From assembly GCA_022822905.1 (NCBI GenBank), contig JAJDYE010000040.1, positions 1 through 64,000 of the forward strand: 64,000 bases of DNA. The letters are read 5' to 3'. The stretch comes from Acidimicrobiia bacterium (GTDB lineage Bacteria > Actinomycetota > Acidimicrobiia > Acidimicrobiales > Bin134). The position numbers and the translations under genes were made by a program. The notes beneath the pieces were generated by a model that ran no database searches, was not told the origin of the DNA, and saw only the letters and a list, made by a program, of their open reading frames with translations. Shown piece after piece: positions 16,606-25,831 of this stretch (position 1 is the stretch's first letter; every line of letters begins with the position of its first letter).

Positions 16606-17436
16606 TCAATCCGTCTGGGAAGCCTGGGACCGCTCCCGGCTCGGCGGAGGTCGATTGCCCCTTCGGCCGCCTAATTCCCCCATGCCGCCGAAGAGGCCGG
16701 TTATCCCGTACTTGCGCCGAATCTGGGCCCGCACCGACATCGGCCGGCCGAACTCGTCGAGCACTTCCTCGGCCACCCCGTCGGGATCTTCCTTGTCGCG
16801 GTTGTAGGCGATGACTGTGGTTCCTGCCGCCCAGTCCGACACTGTGCGCCGCCGCCGGTCGAAGGGGACCGTCAGGTAGGTGGCCGCGTTCACGATGATT
16901 CCGCCGAGCACCACGGGGGGCGCAATCCACGACACCCCGCCCACCAGCCATCGGGCGCCGCACCGGCCCAATCCAAGGTGGCTGCCGTCTTTGGTGCGCA
17001 CGGCCCGCAGCTTCATCAGATCCATGGCCGGGGTCTGGCCCTCGTTCCAGCGCAGGAACACCATCGTGTACACGAAGTGGAAGAAGATGTAGCCCAATAT
17101 GGCTGCGGTGGCCCGGCCCCAGGGCTCGGGCTGCCACCGGTTGGACACGTCGTCCATGAACCACAGGATTTGGATCACGGTGAGCATCCACTGGATGAAG
17201 AACACGGTGATGGCGTCGATCAGCCGGGCCAGCGCCCGCCTCCAGACCGCGGCCACCGGATACGGCTTGCCGTCGGGCCCGGCCACGATGGTCGCGCTCT
17301 CGGGGAATTCGTCGTCGCCCAGCGGGGTCTTCCGCGGTTTCGAGCGCCTCGATGAGCCGGAAGCGTGCTGTCGCCGTGCTTTGGTTTCAGCACGCGCCAC
17401 AGCAGCGTGTTCGAATGAACCTCCCCTGCCCATCAT
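16606..17436 (-). CDS. RDD family membrane protein
   Basis: 276 aa. After about 60 basic, probably cytoplasmic residues, the RDD signature appears as WRRALARLIDAITVFFIQW, followed by three to four membrane segments (ILGYIFFHFVYTMVFLRW) and the NEGQTPAMDLMKLRAV loop typical of the family. The C-terminal 70 residues are charged and soluble. RDD proteins are poorly understood; some take part in ion or solute transport. It starts 11 bases after the arsC stop and is probably cotranscribed with arsC. Confidence 0.85.
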   Translation of the reverse strand: MMGRGGSFEHAAVARAETKARRQHASGSSRRSKPRKTPLGDDEFPESATIVAGPDGKPYPVAAVWRRALARLIDAITVFFIQWMLTVIQILWFMDDVSNRWQPEPWGRATAAILGYIFFHFVYTMVFLRWNEGQTPAMDLMKLRAVRTKDGSHLGLGRCGARWLVGGVSWIAPPVVLGGIIVNAATYLTVPFDRRRRTVSDWAAGTTVIAYNRDKEDPDGVAEEVLDEFGRPMSVRAQIRRKYGITGLFGGMGELGGRRGNRPPPSRERSQASQTD

Positions 17437-17446
17437 GGAAGTGGCC

Positions 17447-17797
17447 TCACAGAAGTTCCTCTACGAGCTCGGAGGGGCGGGCAATCACGGCCTTGTCGCC
17501 GCGGACCACCACCGGGCGCTGCATCAGCTTGGGGTGCTCCAGCAGCAGATCGACCACCTCACCGGCGCTCTGGTAGTCGCCGATGTTCAGCCCAAGCTCC
17601 TTGAAGTTGTTGTCCTGCCGAACCAGATCAGCGGGCTCGTTGGGCAGCAGCTCCAAGAACCGCTCCAAGTCGTCCCGCCCCAGCGGGTTCTTGAGGTATT
17701 GGACGACGTCGAACTCGACGCCCCGCGACTCGAGGATCTCGAGCGCGCCCCGGGAACTGCCTCAACCGGGGTTGTGGTACACGACGATCTCAGCCAT
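17447..17797 (-). CDS. arsC: ArsC-type arsenate reductase with in-frame UGA at the catalytic Cys12 codon (candidate selenoprotein)
   Basis: 116 codons from ATG 17797 to TGA 17447, with one internal TGA at 17762-17764 (codon 12). The N-terminus reads MAEIVVYHNPG-X-GSSRGALEIL, aligning with the classical R773 ArsC sequence HNPACGTSRNTLE so that X replaces nucleophile Cys12. His8, Arg16, Arg60 (LVRQDN), Arg94 (QRPVVV) and Arg107 (ARPSE) fall at the same numbers as the arsenate-binding and catalytic residues of that enzyme. The frame is perfectly conserved after the TGA, arguing against decay. A ten-base-pair stem-loop starts 14 bases after the TGA. The parsimonious reading is selenocysteine; a nonsense mutation or sequencing error (TGC to TGA) is the alternative. 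The reaction would be reduction of arsenate, or of a disulfide in ArsC/Spx-like relatives. Confidence 0.75.
17724..17747 (-). promoter_or_regulatory. Candidate bacterial SECIS stem-loop downstream of the arsC UGA
   Basis: On the mRNA strand CGCGCTCGAG pairs with CTCGAG-T-CGCG across a three-base loop: ten base pairs with one bulged U. Opening the last pair gives a five-base loop (GATCC) that begins with G, 23 bases after the UGA. That fits the general bacterial SECIS pattern of a stem close behind UGA with a G at the start of a small apical loop and a bulged U, although the bulge is on the 3' side. CTCGAG is self-complementary, so chance formation in GC-rich coding DNA cannot be excluded. Confidence 0.45.
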
Positions 17798-17885
17798 CCC
17801 ACGACGTTACCCCAGCGCGGCAAATTGTTCCGTTCTGAGCGACCGCGGATCGGCGGTGGGAGACGCCACCCTCTAGCATGGCGTT

Positions 17886-19619
17886 ATGCACGATCTGGTG
17901 ATCAAGGGCGGTTTGATTGTGGACGGCACCGGTGGTGAGCCATTCACGGGGGATGTGGCCGTTGACGGGGATCGAATCACAGGGGTGTACCCGGGCGGCA
18001 ACCCTGATCTGGAGGGCGAAGAGGTTATTGACGCCACTGGGCTGGTGGTGACCCCCGGCTTTGTGGACTGCCACACCCACTACGACGGCCAGGTGACCTG
18101 GGATCCGATCCTGGAGCCGTCGGCCCACCACGGGGTGACCACGGTGATGATGGGCAACTGCGGGGTGGGGTTCGCCCCGGTGCGGCCCGGCACCGAGGAA
18201 TGGCTAATCCAGCTCATGGAGGGGGTGGAAGACATCCCCGGTGCCGCGCTGTCGGAGGGCATCACCTGGGAATGGGAGACCTTCCCCGAGTATCTCGACG
18301 CCCTGGAGCGCAAGCCCCTGTCCCTGGACATCGGCTGCCAGGTGCCCCACGGAGCGGTGCGGGCCTATGTGATGGGAGAGCGGGGGGCCAAGAACGAGCC
18401 GGCCACCCCGGAAGACATCGACCAGATGCGCGAGATCGTGGCCGAGGCGTTGCGAGCGGGGGCCTTCGGGTTCTCCACGTCGCGCACCATCGCCCACATG
18501 GCCATCGACGGCGAGCCGGTTCCTGGTACTTATGCCGCTGAGGACGAGCTGTTCGGCATTGGCGAGGCGCTCACCGAGGTGGGGCACGGCCTGTACGAGC
18601 TGGCCCCCGCCGGAGTGATTGGCGAGGACTTGGCCGCTCCCCACAAAGAAGTCGACTGGATGCGCCGCCTGTCGGCCGCCACCGGCCGCCCGGTGACCTT
18701 CGCTCTGGTGCAGGTGGACGCCGCCCCCGAGCTGTGGCGGGAGATCATGGACCTGTCGGCCGATGCGGTGGCCGAGGGCGCCCAGCTCCACCCCCAGATT
18801 GCCCCTCGGTGCAACGGCATCCTGATCGGGCTTCAGACCAACCACGCCTTCAGCAGCCGGCCCAGCTTCGCCGAGATTGCCGAGCTGCCCCTCGAAGAGC
18901 TGGTAGCCGAGCTGCGCCGGCCCGAACGCAAGGTAGCCATCCTGTCGGAGGAAAGCTCGTTCACCAATCAGTTCGCCGAGTACATGGGCACCCAACTCCA
19001 TCGGATCTATGTGCTGGGTGATCCTCCCGACTACGAGCCCGGCCCCGAGCGGTCGGTGGCCGCCATCGCCGAGGCTCAGGGGCGGGAGACCGAGGATCTG
19101 CTCTATGACTTGCTGTTGGAGGATGACGGTCGGGCGTTGCTGCTGTTCCCGTTCCTCAACTACAGCCACGGCAACGCCGACGCGGTGCGGGAGATGTTCC
19201 TGCATCCGTCGGGAGTGTCGGGGCTTTCCGACGGCGGGGCCCACTGCGGGGCGATCTGCGACGCCTCCATGCCCACCTGGCTGCTCACTTTCTGGGCTCG
19301 CGACCGCCAACGGGGCGAGAAGCTCCCCTTGGAGTATGTGGTGCGCAAGCAGTCGCATGACACCGCCCGCCTCTTCGGCCTCACCGACCGGGGCACGCTG
19401 GAGCCGGGCATGAAGGCCGACATCAATGTGATCGACCACGAGCACCTGACGCTGCACCCGCCCAAGCTGGTGGCCGACCTGCCCGCCGGGGGTCGCCGGT
19501 TCGATCAGAGGGCCACCGGATATGTCGCTACGCTGGTCAGCGGGGCAGTGACCCGCCGCAATGGTGAAGACACCGGGGCCCGCCCCGGCAAGCTGCTCCG
19601 AGCCGGAGCCGCCAACTAG
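17886..19619 (+). CDS. N-acyl-D-amino-acid deacylase family amidohydrolase, copy 1
   Basis: 577 aa amidohydrolase-superfamily enzyme. It opens with [20 protein letters not shown] and the metal-binding motif [10 protein letters not shown] (His63, His65), continues with [16 protein letters not shown], and has the C-terminal metal-site block [14 protein letters not shown]. Family members are zinc hydrolases that remove acyl groups from N-acyl-D-amino acids. ATG at 17886. It is followed at 49 bp by a paralogue of about the same length and high similarity. Substrate specificity cannot be assigned; related proteins include D-aminoacylases and other amidohydrolase family 3 enzymes. Confidence 0.88.
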   Translation: MHDLVIKGGLIVDGTGGEPFTGDVAVDGDRITGVYPGGNPDLEGEEVIDATGLVVTPGFVDCHTHYDGQVTWDPILEPSAHHGVTTVMMGNCGVGFAPVRPGTEEWLIQLMEGVEDIPGAALSEGITWEWETFPEYLDALERKPLSLDIGCQVPHGAVRAYVMGERGAKNEPATPEDIDQMREIVAEALRAGAFGFSTSRTIAHMAIDGEPVPGTYAAEDELFGIGEALTEVGHGLYELAPAGVIGEDLAAPHKEVDWMRRLSAATGRPVTFALVQVDAAPELWREIMDLSADAVAEGAQLHPQIAPRCNGILIGLQTNHAFSSRPSFAEIAELPLEELVAELRRPERKVAILSEESSFTNQFAEYMGTQLHRIYVLGDPPDYEPGPERSVAAIAEAQGRETEDLLYDLLLEDDGRALLLFPFLNYSHGNADAVREMFLHPSGVSGLSDGGAHCGAICDASMPTWLLTFWARDRQRGEKLPLEYVVRKQSHDTARLFGLTDRGTLEPGMKADINVIDHEHLTLHPPKLVADLPAGGRRFDQRATGYVATLVSGAVTRRNGEDTGARPGKLLRAGAAN

Positions 19620-19668
19620 CGGCAGACACAACAAACATCGCCAAGTAGCAACCTGGGGAGGAAGAGCA

Positions 19669-21414
19669 GTGCTGGATCTGGTGATTGCCAACGGCACCAT
19701 CGTGGACGGCACCGGTGCCGACCGCTTCACTGGCCACATCGGAGTCAAAGACGGCAAGGTGGCGGTGGTGGACCGCAGCGGCGGTCCCGCTCCCGAGGCC
19801 GATGAGACCATCGACGCCACTGGGCTGCTGGTGACCCCCGGCTTCGTGGACTGCCACACCCACTACGACGGGCAGGTCACATGGGACGACATGCTCCAGC
19901 CGTCTTCCAACCACGGGGTGACCACCGTGGTGATGGGCAACTGCGGGGTGGGGTTCGCCCCGGTACAGCCCGGCAAAGAGGACTGGCTCATCCAACTGAT
20001 GGAAGGCGTGGAGGACATTCCTGGAGCGGCCCTCTCCGAGGGCATCTCCTGGGGGTGGGAGAGCTTTCCGGAGTATCTCGATGTTGTCGAACAGCGCGAC
20101 CTGGCCATCGACGTGGCCGCTCAGGTGGCCCACGGCGCGGTTCGGGGCTATGTGATGGGGGATCGAGGGGCCAAGAACGAGCCGGCCACCCCCACCGACA
20201 TCGAAGCCATGTACGCCATCGTGCGCGAGGCCATCGAGGCCGGGGCGCTGGGCGTGTCCACCTCTCGCACGCTGGGCCACCGGGCCATCGACGGCGAGCC
20301 GGTGCCGGGCACCTTTGCTGCTGAGGACGAGCTGTTCGGTTTGGGCCAGGCGCTGGCCGATGCCGGTTCCGGGGTGTTCGAGCTGGCCCCGGCGGGTGCG
20401 GCGGGGCTGGATCTAGTGGCCCCGCCCAAGGAGATGGACTGGATGCGCCGGCTGTCGGCCCACTTCGACGTGCCGGTGTCGTTCGCTCTGCTGCAACTGG
20501 AGGCCGCTCCCGATTTGTGGCGAGAGATGATGGACGAGTCGCTTCGGGCGGTTGACGAGGGTGCCCGGGTGTATCCCCAAATTGCCGGTCGTCCTTTCGG
20601 GATGCTCATCGGCTTTCAAACGAACCACGCATTCGCCAAGCGGCCCACGTTTGCGTCGCTGGCTCATCTGCCCTTCGATCAGCTCGTAGCTGAGCTCAAG
20701 AAGCCGGCGATCCGGTCGGCCATCTTGGGCGAGGACGACCTGCCCCCCGACCCCAGCGTGCTGTTCGACCAGATGCCCAGCATGGTGGCTTCGATGATCC
20801 ACAAGCTGTATGTGATCGGCGACCCGCCCGACTACGAGCCCACCCACGACCGCACCGTGACCGCCATGGCCGAAGCCCGCGGGGTGGATCCGCTGGAGAT
20901 GCTGTACGACCTCTCCCTGGAGGACGACGGCCGTGCCCTGATGATGCTGCCCATGTTCAACTACGTCGAGGAGAACCACGACGTCATCCGGGAGCAGCTG
21001 CTGCACCCCGCCGGGGTGTCGGGGCTGTCCGACGGCGGGGCCCACTGCGGCATGATCTGCGATGCCTCTATCCCCACCTTCATGCTCACCCACTGGACCA
21101 GGGACCGTACCCGGGGCGAGCAGCTCCCTCTGGAGTGGGTGGTGAAGAAGCAGACCCACGACACCGCCTCCCTGTATGGGCTGGGCGATCGGGGAACGCT
21201 TGAAGTGGGCAAGCGGGCCGACGCCAATGTGATCGACCACCAGGCGCTGACCTTGCGCTCTCCTCGGGTGGTGTACGATTTGCCCGCCGGGGGACGCCGG
21301 CTCGACCAGCAGGCGGATGGCTATGTGGCCACCGTTGTGGCGGGCGAGGTGACCCGCAGCCAAGGCAAGGACACCGGGGCCCGGCCCGGCCGGCTGGTGC
21401 GCGGCACCCAGTAG
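19669..21414 (+). CDS. N-acyl-D-amino-acid deacylase family amidohydrolase, copy 2
   Basis: 581 aa, a clear tandem paralogue of the preceding gene with the same [17 protein letters not shown] metal site, GNCGVGFAP block and [14 protein letters not shown] block. GTG at 19669 is chosen because GGGGAGGAAG lies directly upstream and the protein then starts at the same place as copy 1; the frame is open 36 codons further upstream, but that part overlaps copy 1. A short insertion ([17 protein letters not shown]) distinguishes it from copy 1. The duplication with retained active-site residues suggests two related substrates. Confidence 0.88.
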   Translation: MLDLVIANGTIVDGTGADRFTGHIGVKDGKVAVVDRSGGPAPEADETIDATGLLVTPGFVDCHTHYDGQVTWDDMLQPSSNHGVTTVVMGNCGVGFAPVQPGKEDWLIQLMEGVEDIPGAALSEGISWGWESFPEYLDVVEQRDLAIDVAAQVAHGAVRGYVMGDRGAKNEPATPTDIEAMYAIVREAIEAGALGVSTSRTLGHRAIDGEPVPGTFAAEDELFGLGQALADAGSGVFELAPAGAAGLDLVAPPKEMDWMRRLSAHFDVPVSFALLQLEAAPDLWREMMDESLRAVDEGARVYPQIAGRPFGMLIGFQTNHAFAKRPTFASLAHLPFDQLVAELKKPAIRSAILGEDDLPPDPSVLFDQMPSMVASMIHKLYVIGDPPDYEPTHDRTVTAMAEARGVDPLEMLYDLSLEDDGRALMMLPMFNYVEENHDVIREQLLHPAGVSGLSDGGAHCGMICDASIPTFMLTHWTRDRTRGEQLPLEWVVKKQTHDTASLYGLGDRGTLEVGKRADANVIDHQALTLRSPRVVYDLPAGGRRLDQQADGYVATVVAGEVTRSQGKDTGARPGRLVRGTQ

Positions 21415-21427
21415 CGCCCAACCTGCC

Positions 21428-22711
21428 ATGGGCATCGACCTGGACCGCTATCAGATTCGCCCCGGCAACGGCGACGGCGCCCCGGCCCGGCTGCCCAAGG
21501 CCCGCTACCTCGACGAGGATTACGCCGAGCTAGAACGGCAGCGACTGTGGCCGTCCACCTGGCAGCTTGCCTGCTTGACCAGCGACGTGGCCGAGCCCGG
21601 CGACTGGTTCGAGTACCGCATCGGAAACCAGAGCTATCTGGTGGTGCGGGACCACGACGGAGAGCTGCGGGCGTTCCACAACGCCTGCCGCCACCGGGGG
21701 TTCCAGCTCTGCGAGGGCAAGGGCAACGCCGACGAGCTGCGTTGCGGGTTCCACGACTGGTGCTACGGCCTCGACGGGTCGCTGAAGGAGATCGTGTACC
21801 GCAAGCACTTCGGCGTGGTGGCCAACGAGAACCTGTCTCTGGCCCCGGTTCGGCTGGGCACTTGGCATCAGATGGTGTTCATCAACCCATCCCCCAACGG
21901 CCCCGACCTCGACGAGTTCCTCGACCCGGTACCCAACACGCTGGCCCCTTTCAACTTGGGGGAGCGGAGCTTGACGGCCTGCTGGACCATCCCGCTGGGC
22001 GGCAACTGGAAGACCACGGTGGACGCCTTCAACGAGGCCTACCACTTGGAAGGGCTGCACCCCGGCTTGCGGGGGTTCATGGATGCGCTCAACACCACCT
22101 ATGAGTTGTGGGACCGGGGCCACTCCATGATGAAGATCCCCCTGGGGATCGGCTCGCCCCGATTCCCCGATGCCGACCAAGAAGAGGTGGCCCGAGCCTT
22201 CGTGGACAACTACAGCACCATGCTGGGGCTCCAGCCCGATGACGAAGTGGACCTGGCCGGCCAAAGCGCTCGGGACTGGGCGGTGGGCTTGGTGCGGGAC
22301 CGAGCGGCGGCCGAGGATGTGGACTTCAGCCACTACACCGACGAGCAGATCCTCGACGACTACCACTATCTGGTGTTTCCCAACGTGGTGCTGAACGTAC
22401 ACAGCGACATGTACACCATCTTCCGGGCTCGCCCTGGCGACCACGCCGGACATTCCCACTTCGACTTCTGGCTGTTCCACCGGCTGGGAGACCGAGCAAA
22501 TTCCGGCTCACCCCCCGAGATGATCCACTTCCCTGAGGGAACGGTCATCGCCGAAGTGGTGAACCAAGACCTGGACGGCATCGGGCGGGTGCAAGCCGGG
22601 ATGGCCTCGAACGGCATCGACGAGCTGGTTCTGGGCGATTTCGACTGCCGCCTCGTGAACATGCACTCGGAGCTCGACCGGGTTCTGGCTGGCAAGGGTT
22701 CCATCAAGTAG
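21428..22711 (+). CDS. Rieske non-haem iron oxygenase, alpha subunit
   Basis: 427 aa. The Rieske [2Fe-2S] ligands are C-x-H (Cys87, His89 in NACRHRGFQLC) and C-x-x-H (Cys106, His109 in LRCGFHDWCYG). The catalytic domain has the mononuclear-iron motif DAFNEAYHLEGLHPG. It would hydroxylate or demethylate an aromatic or alicyclic substrate using electrons from a separate reductase, which is not encoded nearby. ATG at 21428 is 13 bases after the deacylase stop, so it belongs to the same operon. The specific substrate is unknown. Confidence 0.9.
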   Translation: MGIDLDRYQIRPGNGDGAPARLPKARYLDEDYAELERQRLWPSTWQLACLTSDVAEPGDWFEYRIGNQSYLVVRDHDGELRAFHNACRHRGFQLCEGKGNADELRCGFHDWCYGLDGSLKEIVYRKHFGVVANENLSLAPVRLGTWHQMVFINPSPNGPDLDEFLDPVPNTLAPFNLGERSLTACWTIPLGGNWKTTVDAFNEAYHLEGLHPGLRGFMDALNTTYELWDRGHSMMKIPLGIGSPRFPDADQEEVARAFVDNYSTMLGLQPDDEVDLAGQSARDWAVGLVRDRAAAEDVDFSHYTDEQILDDYHYLVFPNVVLNVHSDMYTIFRARPGDHAGHSHFDFWLFHRLGDRANSGSPPEMIHFPEGTVIAEVVNQDLDGIGRVQAGMASNGIDELVLGDFDCRLVNMHSELDRVLAGKGSIK

Positions 22712-22837
22712 AGATTTCGCTCCCAGTTAGAGGGTGGAACTAGCGGCGGCCCTGGTGGGGTGGGTAACCGTGTCGTCGCGCCGGGTCTGCTGGGGGTGAC
22801 GCTGGGGTTGGGTCGGCTGTAGATACCATTTGGGCGT

Positions 22838-25824
22838 ATGGGTAGGCGTTTGTGGGCTGTGGTGTTGGTGTGGTTGTTGGCGGCGGGCGGGTTGGGCGTG
22901 CCTGTTGGGGCTTGGAGTGCGAGGCTTCCCCCACCCAGATCAGGTTCTCCTGGGACGCGGTGGTCGGTGCGGACGGCTACTCGGCGAAGATCCAGCTGGC
23001 AGTGCCCAACAGCGCGCAGACCCAGATGCGCACTGCATCCACCACAGTGGTGTTCGGCGGTCTGGCTGCGTCCACGAGGTACTGGGTGAGCGTGCTGGCG
23101 GTCAAGGGCGGCAAGGCCCAGCACTTCGCAGGCGTGTACTGCACCACCCTGGCCGACATAGCGGCGCCGGCTCTGTTATGTACGGCGACCTCCAACAGCG
23201 TGTCGGTGACCTGGCCGAAGGTGACGGGGGCGACAAAGTATCGGGCGAGGATCGGCGGCGGGGCCTGGACCGACGACATCGAGCCCGCCCCCGATGCGGC
23301 GAGTGTGGTCCGTGTGTTCGCCGGGCTGGCGGCGGGCACGATGCACACGGTCACCGTGCAGTCGGGCGGCGAGAAGGGCTGGGGGCAGGCTGCGACGGTC
23401 CGGTGCGTGACCTCGGCGGCGGGGGTGGACTGCGACCAGACCACGTCTGACAGCGTCGTGCTCCAATGGGCGCCCATAGACGAGGCCCAATACTGGTACG
23501 CGGCCATCTGGACCGGCAGCTCTTGGGCCAACTACAGGACAGCGTACGAGGGGAACAGCACCGAGTTCACCGGTCTGGCCAAAGGCACAGCCTATGAGAT
23601 CCACCTGTGGTGGTACGGAAAAGACGAGAAATGGCACAAAGTGAACCCCGCGTCCCGTTGCTACACCAAACACCTCGACACCCCAGTGCTGACCGGGCAC
23701 ACCACCGGGGGTAACACCCTCACCATCCAATGGCAACCCGTCGACGGTGCAGAGATCTACCTGGCGAGAGTCAGCCCCGCGGGCTCATCGGGCGCGTCTG
23801 GGGCCTCGGGGGGCGGCGAGTGGGAGATCGTGGTGTCCACTGGCAATTCCCACACCTTCACCGATCTCAAACCCGGCATGCAATACACCGTGCAGCTCAG
23901 GGCGGGCACTATCGCAAAGGCCAAAGAGGCATCTGACAACGGGGTGGAATACAAGCCTGAGAGCGGCGGCGCAACCGACGATCACACCACCTCCACGGTC
24001 GAATGCAAGGCCAATACCACCAGCACCATCGACATCGAATGGGACGACCCCAACGGGGACTACCAATGGCGGATAGCCAGAACGCTCATCGACCAGAACG
24101 GCAACTTCCAATACCTGGGCACAAAGACCTTTGCCAAAGGCACCACAGGAGCGACCCTCACGGGCCTCCAGCCGAACACCATCCACTGGATCACGGTATG
24201 GAAGAGCGCCGACAGCGGGCAGAGCTGGCAAGTCCTCGGGCACGTCCCCCACTGCCAAACCGCGCCTGCCGACCTGGAAGTCCACCAATGCCCACAAACC
24301 GCTGACACCGACGGCACCGTACGCTGGACCGACAACGGAGCCGCCTACTACCGCATAGCCCGCGACCGGAAACACACGGACCCCGAATGGATCGCCACCA
24401 ACGCTACCTCCCACACCTTCACCGGGCTCGCTGAGGAGACCACCTACGAAGTAGCAGTCCAGGCCTGGACCCCCATGGGGTGGACTACAAGTGCCACTTG
24501 CGACATCAAAACACTCCCAAAGATACCCGACGGGTTTATTTCAAATGACGGAATATACTATTTCACGGAGGGAACAATAAAAGGGGTGGCCTACGCCGCT
24601 AAGACGGCGATAGACCAATATATAAAAACACCCACCAACATGTGGAATAGCTGCCAAACAACTATAGACGAGAAAAAACTTGCAGCAATTATGCTCATGC
24701 TGCCTTCCCATGAATTGAATGATGGACAACACCGAAGCAGGGCCCCATCACCAATGACCCTTTCGCGATGGGATAATTTGAATTGGCAAATGCAGACTCA
24801 TACTTATATGGAAAATGGAGAAGTGAAGAAAAAGACTAGGAGTTTGAATGAGAGATTGTTTTCCCACATGGATACGGCAGGATATCTCCGAGCACATTGG
24901 AGTCCCGGGGTTGGGCTTTGGCAGCTGGATCCTTGGGACATTACCAAACAGTTAAATCATGCTCAAAGAGCAGATATTAGGGAAGGCGGTCTCCGTGTGG
25001 CATCCTACTTATTGGGTGAGCATTGCAAGTTGTCAGCAGATGACGCGGGAATCAAAAAGGCCATCAAAATGTGGTCTGCGTGCGATACTCCAAGCGAGAA
25101 TGAAAAATGTTACAAGACATATATAGGCGACCCAGACAGCATTTATCAGTCAGTAAATTTGAACATTCGAAGTGTAGATACAGCATCTCAAGTAGAGGGC
25201 GGTATTCAACAGCGGACATGTCGATGGAAATCAAGCCAACTGACGATGCCATGCTTTCTCTACGACTTAGAAGCTGCCGAAGGCTACCCTTCAGATTACG
25301 AATATATAATCTCTAAATCTGCCGACTCTTCAGACAGTCAACAAGTGAAAGAAGATGAGATTGACTGGACAGCAAGTGCTACACCTGTACCTATGGCCTT
25401 CCTGTCTTTTACCGATACTCTAACGAATACAAGGTTTGCAGTCTGGCCTCGCGAATGGCCTCGTTCCAACAGCTATCAATATTGGCCTTCTGACACTGTT
25501 TCAAGCGACAAGACCATATACCGATCCGTAATCCAAAATGATGTAGTCCGATGCAGTCCCGGCCGAGATGTGTCGCCTGAGTCTAAAGACCCGAGAATAG
25601 CAGCTATGGATTGTGCAGAAGAATTATACAAGCCATTTGGAGAAAAGATTGAAAATCACAGTTTCATGAATGGGAACACAATCGTTGAAGGTTGGTACGA
25701 TGACTCAGTTCCCTTCCGAGATGGTGGGACCGCGGAAGATAGACACAAATTGCAAGTTGAGCATTGCGATACGTTTCGATTCTTTGGACAATCTGTCGTC
25801 TTTTGCGATTGGGTAGGAGTATGA
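22838..25824 (+). CDS. Exported fibronectin type III repeat protein, -1 frameshift after the signal peptide
   Basis: ATG at 22838 begins a signal peptide (MGRRLWAVVLVWLLAAGGLG) in one frame, while the rest of the protein lies in the -1 frame and stays open to 25824. The switch is most easily placed at the C5 run near 22930, where one extra C would join the frames (SARLPP, then TQIRFSWDAV). About six fibronectin type III repeats follow to about 24530 (FSWDAVVGADGYSAKI; VTWPKVTGATKYRARI; IQWQPVDGAEIYLARV). Then comes a compositionally different, AT-rich C-terminal domain of about 430 residues with MLPSHELNDGQ and SPGVGLWQLDPW, loosely like a lysozyme/transglycosylase core. It may be a sequencing error, phase variation or a broken gene; the downstream frame is otherwise intact. 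Confidence 0.7.
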
Positions 25825-25831
25825 AGGTGTT

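Noticed and set aside
17447..17668. ArsC starting at TTG 17668 as a 73-residue protein
   Set aside because: This removes the HNP nucleophile loop and Arg16 although upstream codons encode the conserved N-terminus in the same frame; the UGA-containing full-length version is far better supported.
18204..19859. 551-codon minus-strand frame across the first deacylase
   Set aside because: Antisense shadow; parallel shadow frames occur over the paralogue, as expected from shared codon bias.
22852..25824. FN3 protein starting at GTG 22852 without frameshift
   Set aside because: The N-terminus then would be a Gly/Val-rich non-signal sequence, while a good signal peptide lies in the neighbouring frame at 22838; kept only as an alternative.
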